Below, in pieces: positions 33,401-40,222 of a stretch of DNA of 43,178 nucleotides; the stretch's first letter is position 1, and each line of letters begins with the position of its first letter. Under the pieces are notes generated by a model. That model saw only the letters and a program-made list of their open reading frames with translations. It was not told the DNA's origin and did no database searches. The stretch is from Syntrophales bacterium. GTDB lineage: Bacteria > Desulfobacterota > Syntrophia > Syntrophales > UBA5619. Where the stretch lies: assembly GCA_023229765.1 (NCBI GenBank), contig JALNYO010000034.1:1-43178 (forward strand). Reading direction: 5' to 3'. The position numbers and the translations under genes are program-made.

Positions 33401-34190
33401 CGGCAGCTTGCCGGTAAAGGATATCCGCATCGATGGTCAGTTTGCCCGAGGCCAGTTCGACCGGCGGCGCCTGCGGGACATAAGCCAGAAGCTCCGGCAG
33501 GCTGAACTGCTGAAGGGCGATGTGGACGGAACTTTCCAGGTCCTTGCTGAAGAGTTTGACCTTGGCCGTGACGACAAGGGGTGCGCCGTTGACGAGAGCG
33601 GAGATGCGGGGGACAGCCTCCCTGTCTGCCTCGGCCGGAATGCTGCTGAGCCAGGGGAGGGCAATTTCCAGGTTGTGGATGCTGTGCTTCCGCCCGCCCG
33701 CGACGATGCGGTCATCCAGAACCAGTGATCCGCCCGTCAGTTGGAAGCGATTCAGAACGAAGGGAAAAACTCCGGCTGATTTCGGGTTTTCCTCTTTTTT
33801 CTGGCGCTCCACGATTTCTGAAAAATTGAAGCTGTTAGCGCCTGTACGAATGATCCGGAGCGACGGGGATTCGATAAATACCTCGGAAAGCACCAGGGTG
33901 CGCCGGTAAATGGAGGTCGGGCTGACCGAGATGCGAAGGGCGCCGACGGATAGGAAGGGGCCGCCGCCCTTTTCTTCAACGGCAAAACCTCGTACAGCGG
34001 CAGTGAGGGTCAAGGGGTTTAGAGAGACCCTTTCTATCCGCACGTTGCGTCCGGTCGCCTCCCGCAGGAGCTCGACGGCCTTGTTTTTGATTAAAACCGG
34101 CAGGGCGGCGGCCATGAAGATTAACAAAGCGGCCAAGGCTCCGATGGCGAGCAGCGTGATTTTCTTCCACTTGGTCATGCGCATCTCCAC
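30468..34190 (-). CDS. AsmA-like DUF748 envelope protein
   Basis: A 1240-residue protein with one N-terminal membrane anchor (about residues 10-33) and a long periplasmic part made of repeating beta-rich segments typical of AsmA/DUF748 (for example LTLTAAVRGFAVEEKGGGPF, LDALDLNLKTGQPLLKLPSL, DLKLSFTDIDLSPLSPY and HLDVPVMGQIDDPQFNIWDI). Ala/Pro/Lys-rich linkers near residues 350-385, 585-610 and 815-850 separate the modules. The C-terminal 200 residues resemble the peptidoglycan-associated tail seen on DUF748 proteins (RAEAVMRFLIQQGKIPAERI, SRVELN). AsmA-like proteins are thought to bridge the envelope and move phospholipid; a role in outer-membrane homeostasis is inferred. Its stop lies 21 bp from MITE copy D. 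Confidence 0.85.
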   Translation of the reverse strand: MEMRMTKWKKITLLAIGALAALLIFMAAALPVLIKNKAVELLREATGRNVRIERVSLNPLTLTAAVRGFAVEEKGGGPFLSVGALRISVSPTSIYRRTLVLSEVFIESPSLRIIRTGANSFNFSEIVERQKKEENPKSAGVFPFVLNRFQLTGGSLVLDDRIVAGGRKHSIHNLEIALPWLSSIPAEADREAVPRISALVNGAPLVVTAKVKLFSKDLESSVHIALQQFSLPELLAYVPQAPPVELASGKLTIDADILYRQAADRNPELSVKGLARLDALDLNLKTGQPLLKLPSLEIKTSRLEPFAGLFDVEAITLTGMELFVSRDRRGEWMFARLLNPEPEKAATVSAGKHSLKDRVPPPPVSARAPSVVPTRTVTGSDGKAQSPSVFIASLALQNGRIHFRDELPQGGFKASVEELALALKNVGNRPEQIGQYDLSLLVDRQIRLATQGSFTIVEPAAKASVQLTGLPLQKGWPYLAGYLTAPLKGVVDLSGEVAFSGKNGLTAEKGSLTVKDFSARYGKGEGIDMARLAVTGASFSQKTNRLAIDQLRLSQGNVSLSLEADGKLSTQSLLLSQATKQPAKATVAAPARQTAPAKQTAAKPIEYQIKRIELDRFNIAVTDKTHPKKPRFTLRDTTLSLSDLSGPTPKPAQFRFASLFGKETPIQAGGALTPSPFSYRGDLRIGRLPIRDFEAYYPGNLNFLILGGLLDATLNLDVALKDGAATGSFKGKAGLSSFHMVDAVEEEDLLKWKRLQLDGIDGDIKPLRLEIGEVSLNEVYSRIIIRKDGTLNLQNLTRKEEKEGGAAKPGSSPATATEAQKASPSTVPDSPAEAGPKAPPAVRIGNVTILDGTIAFTDKHLSNDFETTFYNLGGRISGLSSEASLLADVDLRGNLENRSPMTITGKINPLREDLFVDLKLSFTDIDLSPLSPYAETYLGYILKQGKLFLDLKYHIENKKLLSENKIMVDQFTFGDPVKSDKATSLPVKLGIALLKDRHGEIHLDVPVMGQIDDPQFNIWDIVFQVIKNLLVKAVTAPFSLLSSLFGGGSDLSVVGFSPGTPFLQPAEEQKLASLAKGLGERPGLKMSLSAYVDREKDAETYRNELLNRKIKREKILALARDRQSTATEDAEAPPLSPEEYSIYLRAVYAKEKFPKPRNALGLEIKLPDAEMVKLILANTKVEKDELENLARERAEAVMRFLIQQGKIPAERIFQKKDDIFKPPEKNDTPQSRVELNAITP

Positions 34191-34548
34191 TTTCGCCGCA
34201 AACGGCCAGCTTTTCAGGGCCGCCCCTTTCTCCGGGGGTAAGGGGGGCGTTACGTTTCTACCTGGTAAAAACCTTCTTCAAGAGATCGGTGGTTCGGGCA
34301 ACGGGATTGGTTCGTATTTTAGTTTTTTCCTCGGCGATCATGTGAAACAGGTCATCCAGTTATTAGAACCAAAGCAGAAAAATGCCTCTATCAAAATTAC
34401 CTGAAGGTATCCTATTCATAATCACTCAAAAAATCAAGCGGCATGCGGCAATGGAAGGGTAATTTATTCTGCATGCAAGTGCCAGTTCGAGCCCTTTTCC
34501 TTGCGGTCCCGCATAAATTATGACAGGATGCGCCGCCGTGGAGGAAGG
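34191..34548. other. Intergenic region between DUF748 and uvrB
   Basis: Besides the DUF4197-like remnant it holds a GC-rich imperfect hairpin (CGCCCCTT / AAGGGGGGCG, about 34222-34249) without a clear T-run. No convincing uvrB promoter was found. Confidence 0.4.
34258..34359 (-). pseudogene. DUF4197-type C-terminal remnant
   Basis: On the minus strand, 33 codons up to a TAG read LDDLFHMIAEEKTKIRTNPV then ARTTDLLKKVFTR. The pattern LDxLFxMIAEEExKIRxxPxARTTDLLKKVF is how I recall DUF4197 proteins ending (usual length about 230-250). A stop codon directly precedes Leu1, so only the last 33 residues survive. It lies upstream of the DUF748 gene on the same strand. Confidence 0.5.
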
Positions 34549-36546
34549 ATGGAGAGCTTTAAGCTTGTCAGCGAATTCAAGCCGCAGGGGGATCAGCCGC
34601 AGGCGATTGCGGGACTGGTTGCCGGTTTGGAGAAGGGCGCCCCGCACCAGGTTCTGCTCGGAGTCACCGGTTCCGGGAAGACGTTCACGATGGCCAATGT
34701 GATCGCCGCGGTTAATCGCCCCGCCCTGGTTATCGCCCATAACAAGACCCTGGCCGCCCAGCTCTACGGCGAGTTCAAGTCGCTCTTCCCGGAAAACGCC
34801 GTCGGCTATTTCGTCAGTTATTACGATTACTACCAGCCGGAGGCCTACATCCCCAGCACGGACACCTACATCGAGAAGGACTCGGCGATTAACGACGAGA
34901 TCGACAAGCTTCGGCATGCGGCGACGCACATTCTGCTGGAACGGCGGGATGTCATTATTGTCGCCAGCGTCTCGTGCATCTACGGCATCGGCTCCCCCGA
35001 GGCGTACCAGGGAATGCTTTTAATGATCGAAGAGGGGATGGAGATCATGCGGGACGAGCTGCTGGCCCGGCTTGTCGAGATCCAGTATGAACGCAACGAT
35101 ATCGACTTCCACCGGGGAACCTTCCGGGTCCGGGGAGACAGCGTCGAGATTTTTCCCCCATACGAGGAGGACAAGGCGATCCGCGTCGAGTTTTTCGGCG
35201 ACACGGTTGAGACGCTTGCGCTCGTCGATCCGTTGCGGGGCAGAAAACTGGAACGATTGCGCAGAATTGCCGTTTATCCCGGCAGCCATTATGTGACGAC
35301 GAAGGATAACCTGAAGCGGGCGATAGTGGCGATTCGTGAGGAGCTGGGGGTGCGTCTTCCGGAATTGAAGACGCAGGAAAAACTGCTCGAGGCGCAGCGC
35401 ATCGAGCAGCGCACCTCCTTCGATATTGAAATGATGGAGGAGATGGGATACTGCTCCGGCATCGAGAACTACTCCCGCCATCTGACGGGACGCAAACCCG
35501 GCCAGCCCCCGCCGACCCTGATGGAATACCTGCCGAAAGACGCGCTCATTTTTATCGACGAAAGCCACGCGACGCTGCCGCAACTTGTCGGGATGTACCG
35601 GGGAGACCGGGCGAGAAAGGAGACTTTGGTCAACTACGGGTTTCGCCTGCCGTCGGCCCTCGACAACCGGCCTCTGCGCTTCGAGGAGTTCGAGGCCTTC
35701 GCCAACCAGCGAATCTACGTCTCGGCGACGCCGGCAGTGTATGAGCTCGACAAATCAGCGGGGCGAGTTGTCGAGCAGATTATCCGGCCGACCGGTCTTA
35801 TGGACCCGGAGATCATCATCCGGCCGGTCACCGGGCAGGTGGACGATCTGCTTGCCGAGATCCGGAAGCGGGCCGAACGGGGGGAAAGGGTGCTGGTCAC
35901 AACGCTGACCAAGCGGATGGCGGAGAACCTGACCTCATATTACGAGGGGCTCGGCGTGCGGGTGAAGTACCTCCACTCCGACATCCACACGCTGGAGCGG
36001 GTGGAGATCATCCGGGATCTGCGAACCGGCGAATTTGACTGCCTGGTCGGAGTGAACCTGCTCAGAGAGGGGCTCGACATCCCGGAGGTTTCGCTGGTGG
36101 CGATTCTCGATGCGGACAAGGAAGGGTTCCTCCGTTCGGAGCGTTCGCTGATGCAGACAAGTGGGCGGGCGGCCCGGAATGTCGCCGGCGTGGTGATCAT
36201 GTATGCCGAGGTGATAACCAATTCGATCCGCAAATGTCTTGACGAAACGAAGCGACGGCGGATTATCCAGGAAAGATTCAACCGGGAACACGGGATTACC
36301 CCGGAAAGCATCAAGACGGATATCCGTCGCATTCTTGGTTCCGTTTACGAGTCAGATTATGTTACGGTGGAGACCGTTTCGGAAGAGGCGGCGGCCTATG
36401 GGTCGGAAAAGGAGATTTCCGTTGTGATTCGCAAGCTGAAGGAGGAGATGAAGACGGCGGCAAAAGAGCTGGAATTCGAGAAGGCGGCGGCTCTGCGCGA
36501 CCAGATTCGCGACTTGACGAAGCTGATGCTGGAAATCGCAGATTAA
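34549..36546 (+). CDS. uvrB: Excinuclease ABC subunit B
   Basis: A 665-residue nucleotide-excision-repair helicase, the damage-verifying partner of UvrA and UvrC. Features: GVTGSGKTFTMAN Walker A at 38-50, the tyrosine-rich beta-hairpin YFVSYYDYYQPEAYIP at 87-102, FIDESHATLPQ, TLTKRMAENLTSYY, REGLDIPEVSLVAILDADKEG with SLMQTSGRAARN, and the C-terminal UVR motif (ELEFEKAAALRDQIRDL). The frame is open upstream and ATG at 34528 is possible, but MESFKLVSEFKPQGDQPQAI from 34549 is the family start, with GGAGG close upstream. The last codons and the stop overlap the first of three tandem 21-bp repeats. Confidence 0.97.
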   Translation: MESFKLVSEFKPQGDQPQAIAGLVAGLEKGAPHQVLLGVTGSGKTFTMANVIAAVNRPALVIAHNKTLAAQLYGEFKSLFPENAVGYFVSYYDYYQPEAYIPSTDTYIEKDSAINDEIDKLRHAATHILLERRDVIIVASVSCIYGIGSPEAYQGMLLMIEEGMEIMRDELLARLVEIQYERNDIDFHRGTFRVRGDSVEIFPPYEEDKAIRVEFFGDTVETLALVDPLRGRKLERLRRIAVYPGSHYVTTKDNLKRAIVAIREELGVRLPELKTQEKLLEAQRIEQRTSFDIEMMEEMGYCSGIENYSRHLTGRKPGQPPPTLMEYLPKDALIFIDESHATLPQLVGMYRGDRARKETLVNYGFRLPSALDNRPLRFEEFEAFANQRIYVSATPAVYELDKSAGRVVEQIIRPTGLMDPEIIIRPVTGQVDDLLAEIRKRAERGERVLVTTLTKRMAENLTSYYEGLGVRVKYLHSDIHTLERVEIIRDLRTGEFDCLVGVNLLREGLDIPEVSLVAILDADKEGFLRSERSLMQTSGRAARNVAGVVIMYAEVITNSIRKCLDETKRRRIIQERFNREHGITPESIKTDIRRILGSVYESDYVTVETVSEEAAAYGSEKEISVVIRKLKEEMKTAAKELEFEKAAALRDQIRDLTKLMLEIAD

Positions 36547-36595
36547 TGTTCACAAATCGCAGATTAATGTTCATAAATCGTAGATTAATGTTCAC
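36533..36595 (-). repeat. Three tandem 21-bp units at the uvrB stop codon
   Basis: Units 36533-36553, 36554-36574 and 36575-36595 are near-identical, with a partial fourth (36596-36600). On the minus strand each is seven codons: VNINLRF, MNINLRF and VNINLRF. The first unit supplies the final codons and TAA of uvrB. The unit matches, at peptide level, the MNIKLRF units inside the MITE-like elements at 25.6-30.4 kb. Confidence 0.9.
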
Positions 36596-36685
36596 AAATG
36601 GGTGGCAAAGTATAGCCGGAATAATTGTTGACGCCACGCCTTTCGCGGGTGAAGGGCGGCGAGCTTAAGGGACAGGATTGGAAAA

Positions 36686-37276
36686 ATGGACGATATTGCC
36701 GATAAAAAAGAGCTGCGCAAAAGGATTCTTAAAATCAGAAACGCACTGCCGCCCGAGGAAAGGGCGGTTAAGAGCGCGGCGATAACAAACAGACTGACGG
36801 AGTTGCAAGATATTCGCCAGGCTGCCACCATCATGGTTTTTCTGAACTTTGGCAGCGAGGTTCAGACCGATGATCTGATCTCCTGGGGATGGGAAAAGGG
36901 AAAACGGATTGTTGCGCCGCTCTGCTGCCCGGAAACCAGAGAGATGGCGCCGTGTGTCATAAATGATTTCAGCGACCTCGAAACAGGTCATTACGGAATC
37001 CGGGAGCCAAAAGCGGCCTGCTCGCTTGTCGTGCCGCCCGAAGAGATCGACGTGGTTCTCATCCCTGCGGTTGCCTTCGATCGTCAGGGACGGAGAGTTG
37101 GTTATGGCGGCGGCTACTATGACCGTTTTTTGCCAAAGGTTCCCCGCGCCGCAAGGATCGGCATGGTTTTTTCCTGCCAGATCGTTCCCGCGGTCAATGC
37201 CGATGCTTATGACATCCCCGCGCAGAAAATTGTGACGGAAAAAGGTGTTATCGTTTCCGTGATGGATGTGTCGTAA
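36686..37276 (+). CDS. 5-formyltetrahydrofolate cyclo-ligase
   Basis: A 196-residue MTHFS-family enzyme converting 5-formyl-THF to 5,10-methenyl-THF with ATP. Visible: N-terminal KKELRKRILKIRNALPPEER, the substrate strand TIMVFLNFGSEVQTDDLI, EIDVVLIPAVAFDRQGRRVGYGGGYYDRFL with the ATP-phosphate glycines, and a C-terminal DIPAQKIVTEKGVI. Length is normal. It begins 139 bp after uvrB in the same direction, past the tandem repeats. In gamma-proteobacteria the homologue neighbours 6S RNA; no 6S-like RNA was recognised here. Confidence 0.92.
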   Translation: MDDIADKKELRKRILKIRNALPPEERAVKSAAITNRLTELQDIRQAATIMVFLNFGSEVQTDDLISWGWEKGKRIVAPLCCPETREMAPCVINDFSDLETGHYGIREPKAACSLVVPPEEIDVVLIPAVAFDRQGRRVGYGGGYYDRFLPKVPRAARIGMVFSCQIVPAVNADAYDIPAQKIVTEKGVIVSVMDVS

Positions 37277-37333
37277 CAACCGGAGGCAGAAGGGTAGGGA
37301 GCGCGCAATTGACTGTTCAGATGTAAATATTCC

Positions 37334-37362
37334 TTGACAAGCATAAACTGCCGCCATAAACT
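37334..37362 (+). promoter_or_regulatory. Strong sigma70-type promoter upstream of nfnAB
   Basis: TTGACA (37334-37339), 17-bp spacer, TAAACT (37357-37362): perfect -35, 4-of-6 -10, ideal spacing. Transcription would start near 37369 and yield a leader of about 250 nucleotides before nfnA. Confidence 0.65.
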
Positions 37363-37617
37363 CCCGCCGCTAAGGAGGTGCGGACATTGTGGGCGGAAGC
37401 AGGGTAGAGACGGCTGAAAACGTAACTTCAGGGAACTATGGGCCTGCCTGTACGAAATAGCTCACGGTCGGGAAATGCATCGGAAATTTCAGGGAAGTAG
37501 GACTTGGTTTTGAGCAAGAATTCACCTGCGGTGAAGCGAAGCGTTTTGTGCAGTGCGCTGTCAGAAGGTGGATGTGACCGCCGCGGGAATCCAGAAAAAC
37601 TGAGGAGGTAAGAACGC
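37363..37617 (+). ncRNA. Long uncharacterised leader RNA before nfnA
   Basis: About 250 bases lie between a strong promoter and the TTG start of nfnA with no ORF on the plus strand that looks coding. Local pairing potential is visible (for example CACCTGCGGTG and TCCCGC near 37362 with GCGGGA near 37585), and TTCAGGGAAxTA occurs twice (about 37426 and 37491). It matches no riboswitch, 6S, SRP or RNase P pattern that I can recognise. It may be a regulatory leader or simply untranslated sequence. Confidence 0.3.
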
Positions 37618-38457
37618 TTGTATAAGATTTTACACATTGAGCAACTGGTGCCCAGCATCCATCTTTTTAAGGTTGAGGCGCCGGAAGTAGCGAAAAAGGC
37701 GCAAGCCGGACAATTTGTAGTCGTCCGGCTTGATGAAACGGGCGAGCGGATTCCACTCACTTTTGCTGACTGGGATGCGCAAGAGGGCACGGTTACCATC
37801 ATCTTTATGGAAGTTGGCACCACTACCCACCGCCTGGCAAGAATGAAGGCCGGCGATTATATCGCCGATTTTGTTGGTCCTCTGGGCGTGCCCACTCATG
37901 TCGAGAAATTCGGCACAGTGCTCTGTGTGGCGGGCGGGGTTGGCGTGGCGCCGATTGTGCCGATCGCCCGCGCCTTAAAGCAGTCCGGCAATAAAGTAAT
38001 AACGATCATGGGCGCCCGGAGCAAGAACCTGCTTTTTTGGGAAGACAGGCTAAGGGATGCCAGCGACAAACTGATAGTGACTACCGATGATGGCTCGTAT
38101 GGCCGCAAGGCTCTGGTGACGGAACCGCTGAAGGAACTTCTGGAGGGCGGAGAAAAGATTGATCGGATAATTGCCATTGGTCCCAGCATAATGATGAAGT
38201 TCTGCGCGGTGACGAGCAAACCTTTCGGCGTTAAAACTATTGTCAGCCTGAATCCGATAATGGTTGACGGCACCGGCATGTGCGGCTGTTGTCGGGTGGC
38301 AGTGGGCGGTGTTACCAAATTTGCCTGTGTGGAAGGTCCTGATTTTGACGGGCACCAGGTGGATTGGAATTTGCTGGCGGCGCGCCAGCGCACTTACACG
38401 GCAGAGGAGAAACAGTCTCTGGAGCAGTGGCGCTGTCAGTGCGGCGAACAGAAATAA
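37618..38457 (+). CDS. nfnA: NADH-dependent ferredoxin:NADP+ oxidoreductase subunit A (NfnA / sulfide dehydrogenase small subunit)
   Basis: A 279-residue FAD- and NAD-binding protein of the ferredoxin-NADP reductase fold with a C-terminal 2Fe-2S site. Motifs: AGQFVVVRLDETGERIPLTF (FAD), FVGPLGVPTHV, CVAGGVGVAPIVPIARAL (NAD), IAIGPSIMMKF, and GTGMCGCCRVAVG ... KFACVEGPDFDGH (cluster and family tail). The start is TTG at 37618 behind TGAGGAGGT, giving the usual MYKILHIEQL opening. With NfnB it couples NADH, NADPH and ferredoxin by flavin-based electron bifurcation. It is directly useful beside ferredoxin-reducing 2-oxoacid oxidoreductases. Confidence 0.92.
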   Translation: MYKILHIEQLVPSIHLFKVEAPEVAKKAQAGQFVVVRLDETGERIPLTFADWDAQEGTVTIIFMEVGTTTHRLARMKAGDYIADFVGPLGVPTHVEKFGTVLCVAGGVGVAPIVPIARALKQSGNKVITIMGARSKNLLFWEDRLRDASDKLIVTTDDGSYGRKALVTEPLKELLEGGEKIDRIIAIGPSIMMKFCAVTSKPFGVKTIVSLNPIMVDGTGMCGCCRVAVGGVTKFACVEGPDFDGHQVDWNLLAARQRTYTAEEKQSLEQWRCQCGEQK

Positions 38458-38482
38458 GCTGAGAGGAGATAGAGGGAGCATT

Positions 38483-39880
38483 ATGGCCAAACTGAATTTG
38501 AATCGGATGGAAATGCCCCGGCAGGATGCAATCAAGCGGGGTAAAAATTTCAACGAAGTTGCCCTGGGATATACAAGGGAGATGGCAAAAGAGGAAGCTG
38601 GCCGCTGCATTCAGTGCGCCAAGCGCCCCTGTACGGAGGGATGTCCCGTTATGGTCGATATCCCCGAGTTTATCAAGGCTGTTACCGAGGACAACATGCC
38701 GGAGGCGGTTCGGGCGCTGAAGGGCAAGAATGCCCTGCCCGGCATCTGCGGGCGGGTCTGCCCCCAGGAGGTGCAGTGTGAAGCAGTATGCACCCTGGGG
38801 AAAAAGGGAGCGCCTGTCGCCATCGGGCGGCTGGAACGATATGTGGCCGACTGGGAGCGGGAGAATATCGCGCCGGTTGAGCGCAAGATAGAGCTGGCGA
38901 CGGCTACCGGCAAGAAAGTGGCAGTGGTCGGATCCGGCCCGGCCAGTCTCACGGCGGCGGCAGATTTAACCAAAATGGGGCATGAGGTCGTAATCTTCGA
39001 AGCCCTGCATGTAGCCGGCGGCGTGCTGATGTATGGCATTCCTGAGTTCAGGCTGCCCAAGGCAATAGTTCAGGGTGAGGTTGAGTATGTGAAATCACTG
39101 GGGGTTGAGATCAAGATAAACTCCATTGTCGGCAAACTCAACACGGTTGATGAGCTCTTGCAAAATGGCTATTCCGCTGTTTTTCTGGGCACCGGCGCAG
39201 GCTTGCCCATATTTCTGAATTGTCCTGGCGAGAACCTCAACGGCATCTATTCGGCTAACGAATTTCTGACCAGGGTGAACCTCATGAAGGCGTATCGTTT
39301 CCCCGAGTATGATACCCCGGTGAGAATCGGGAAAAGAGTTGCCGTTATTGGCGGCGGCAACGTGGCAATGGACAGCGCCCGTTGCGCCCTGAGGCTCGGC
39401 GCTGAGAAGGTCTATATTATATATCGGCGCTCCGAGGTGGAGCTGCCGGCGCGGCATGAAGAGGTGGAAAATGCCCAGGAAGAGGGCATTGATTTCCGTT
39501 TTCTCACCAACCCCAAGCAGTTTATCGGCGATGAAAGCAACAACCTGGTAGCGATGGAGTGCTATCAGATGGAGCTCGGCGAGCCTGACTCAAGCGGCAG
39601 ACGGCGTCCGATGGTTAAGGAAGGAAGCGAGTTCAAAATTGCTGTTGATGTAGCGATAGTGGCTCTGGGAACTACCCCCAACCCCCTGATAGCCCAGACC
39701 ACGGCTGGACTGGAGACGACCAAACACGGTACTGTCGTGGCGGATGAGTCCACAGGCAAGACGGTGAAGGCGGGAGTCTGGGCGGGCGGCGACGTGGTCA
39801 CCGGCTCCGCCACGGTCATCAGCGCCATGGGCGCCGGCAAACGGGCGGCGGCGGACATAGACAAGTTTCTGCGCGGTTGA
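38483..39880 (+). CDS. nfnB: NfnB / glutamate synthase-like FAD, 4Fe-4S subunit
   Basis: A 465-residue flavoprotein of the GltD/NfnB family. N-terminal cluster motifs CIQCAKRPCTEGCP and GICGRVCPQEVQCEAVC bind two 4Fe-4S centres. They are followed by FAD-binding VAVVGSGPASLTAAADLTKM, GIPEFRLPK, the NADPH Rossmann VAVIGGGNVAMDSARCALRLG with YRRSEVELPAR, and the terminal WAGGDVVTGSATVISAMGAG. The ATG at 38483 follows AGGAG/AGGGAG; the frame is open upstream into nfnA. It starts 25 bp after nfnA and the pair ends at a strong terminator. It is annotated NfnB rather than GltD because of the NfnA partner and absence of a gltB-type large subunit. Confidence 0.92.
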   Translation: MAKLNLNRMEMPRQDAIKRGKNFNEVALGYTREMAKEEAGRCIQCAKRPCTEGCPVMVDIPEFIKAVTEDNMPEAVRALKGKNALPGICGRVCPQEVQCEAVCTLGKKGAPVAIGRLERYVADWERENIAPVERKIELATATGKKVAVVGSGPASLTAAADLTKMGHEVVIFEALHVAGGVLMYGIPEFRLPKAIVQGEVEYVKSLGVEIKINSIVGKLNTVDELLQNGYSAVFLGTGAGLPIFLNCPGENLNGIYSANEFLTRVNLMKAYRFPEYDTPVRIGKRVAVIGGGNVAMDSARCALRLGAEKVYIIYRRSEVELPARHEEVENAQEEGIDFRFLTNPKQFIGDESNNLVAMECYQMELGEPDSSGRRRPMVKEGSEFKIAVDVAIVALGTTPNPLIAQTTAGLETTKHGTVVADESTGKTVKAGVWAGGDVVTGSATVISAMGAGKRAAADIDKFLRG

Positions 39881-39910
39881 TCTCGCGCTGATTATTGGAA
39901 TTATTATGGG

Positions 39911-39953
39911 AATTAAAGAGCCTCGCTCCGGAATGGAGTGGGGCTCTTTAATT
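39911..39953. terminator. Bidirectional terminator between nfnB and the livF remnant
   Basis: AATTAAAGAGCC pairs with GGCTCTTTAATT around an inner small hairpin (CTCC...GGAG). The perfect 12-bp arm ends in A/T runs on each side, serving nfnAB and the opposing minus-strand genes. Confidence 0.85.
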
Positions 39954-39962
39954 CTTCCACTT

Positions 39963-40222
39963 TTAAATCATCAGATATTTCTGCTTTATCTCTTCATTTG
40001 CACTTAGAGCGTCGATAGTTCCCTCGAATTCTATTCTGCCTTTGTTTATGACATAGGCGCGGTCGGCAATGGCGAGGGAAAAACGGATGTTCTGTTCGGA
40101 AAAGAGGATGGTGACCCCGAGTTCCTTCAGTTTGAGGAGCTTCTCCGCGAAATCCCGGACGACCAGCGGCGCCAGTCCCTCTACCGGTTCGTCAAGCAGG
40201 ATCAACTCCGGGTTTCCCATTG
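39963..40222 (-). pseudogene. livF: Branched-chain amino acid-type ABC transporter ATPase LivF, C-terminal fragment
   Basis: 85 codons encode the end of an ABC ATPase: GNPELILLDEPVEGLAPLVV (Walker B and D-loop), VTILFSEQNIRFSLAIADRA (switch region with Gln, as in LivF), and a typical tail VINKGRIEFEGTIDALSANE. Walker A, the Q-loop and the ABC signature are missing, about 150 residues. The homology begins abruptly near 40222, where the 3-hydroxyacyl-CoA dehydrogenase gene runs out in another frame, which marks a rearrangement junction. Confidence 0.8.

Noticed and set aside
36533..36600. Short regularly spaced repeats as a CRISPR array
   Set aside because: The 21-bp units are directly abutting with no spacers, only three and a fraction copies, and the same unit occurs singly elsewhere.
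37277..37617. 6S RNA beside 5-formyl-THF cyclo-ligase
   Set aside because: The neighbourhood suggested it, but 5' and 3' halves are both purine-rich and do not pair into the long bulged rod expected.
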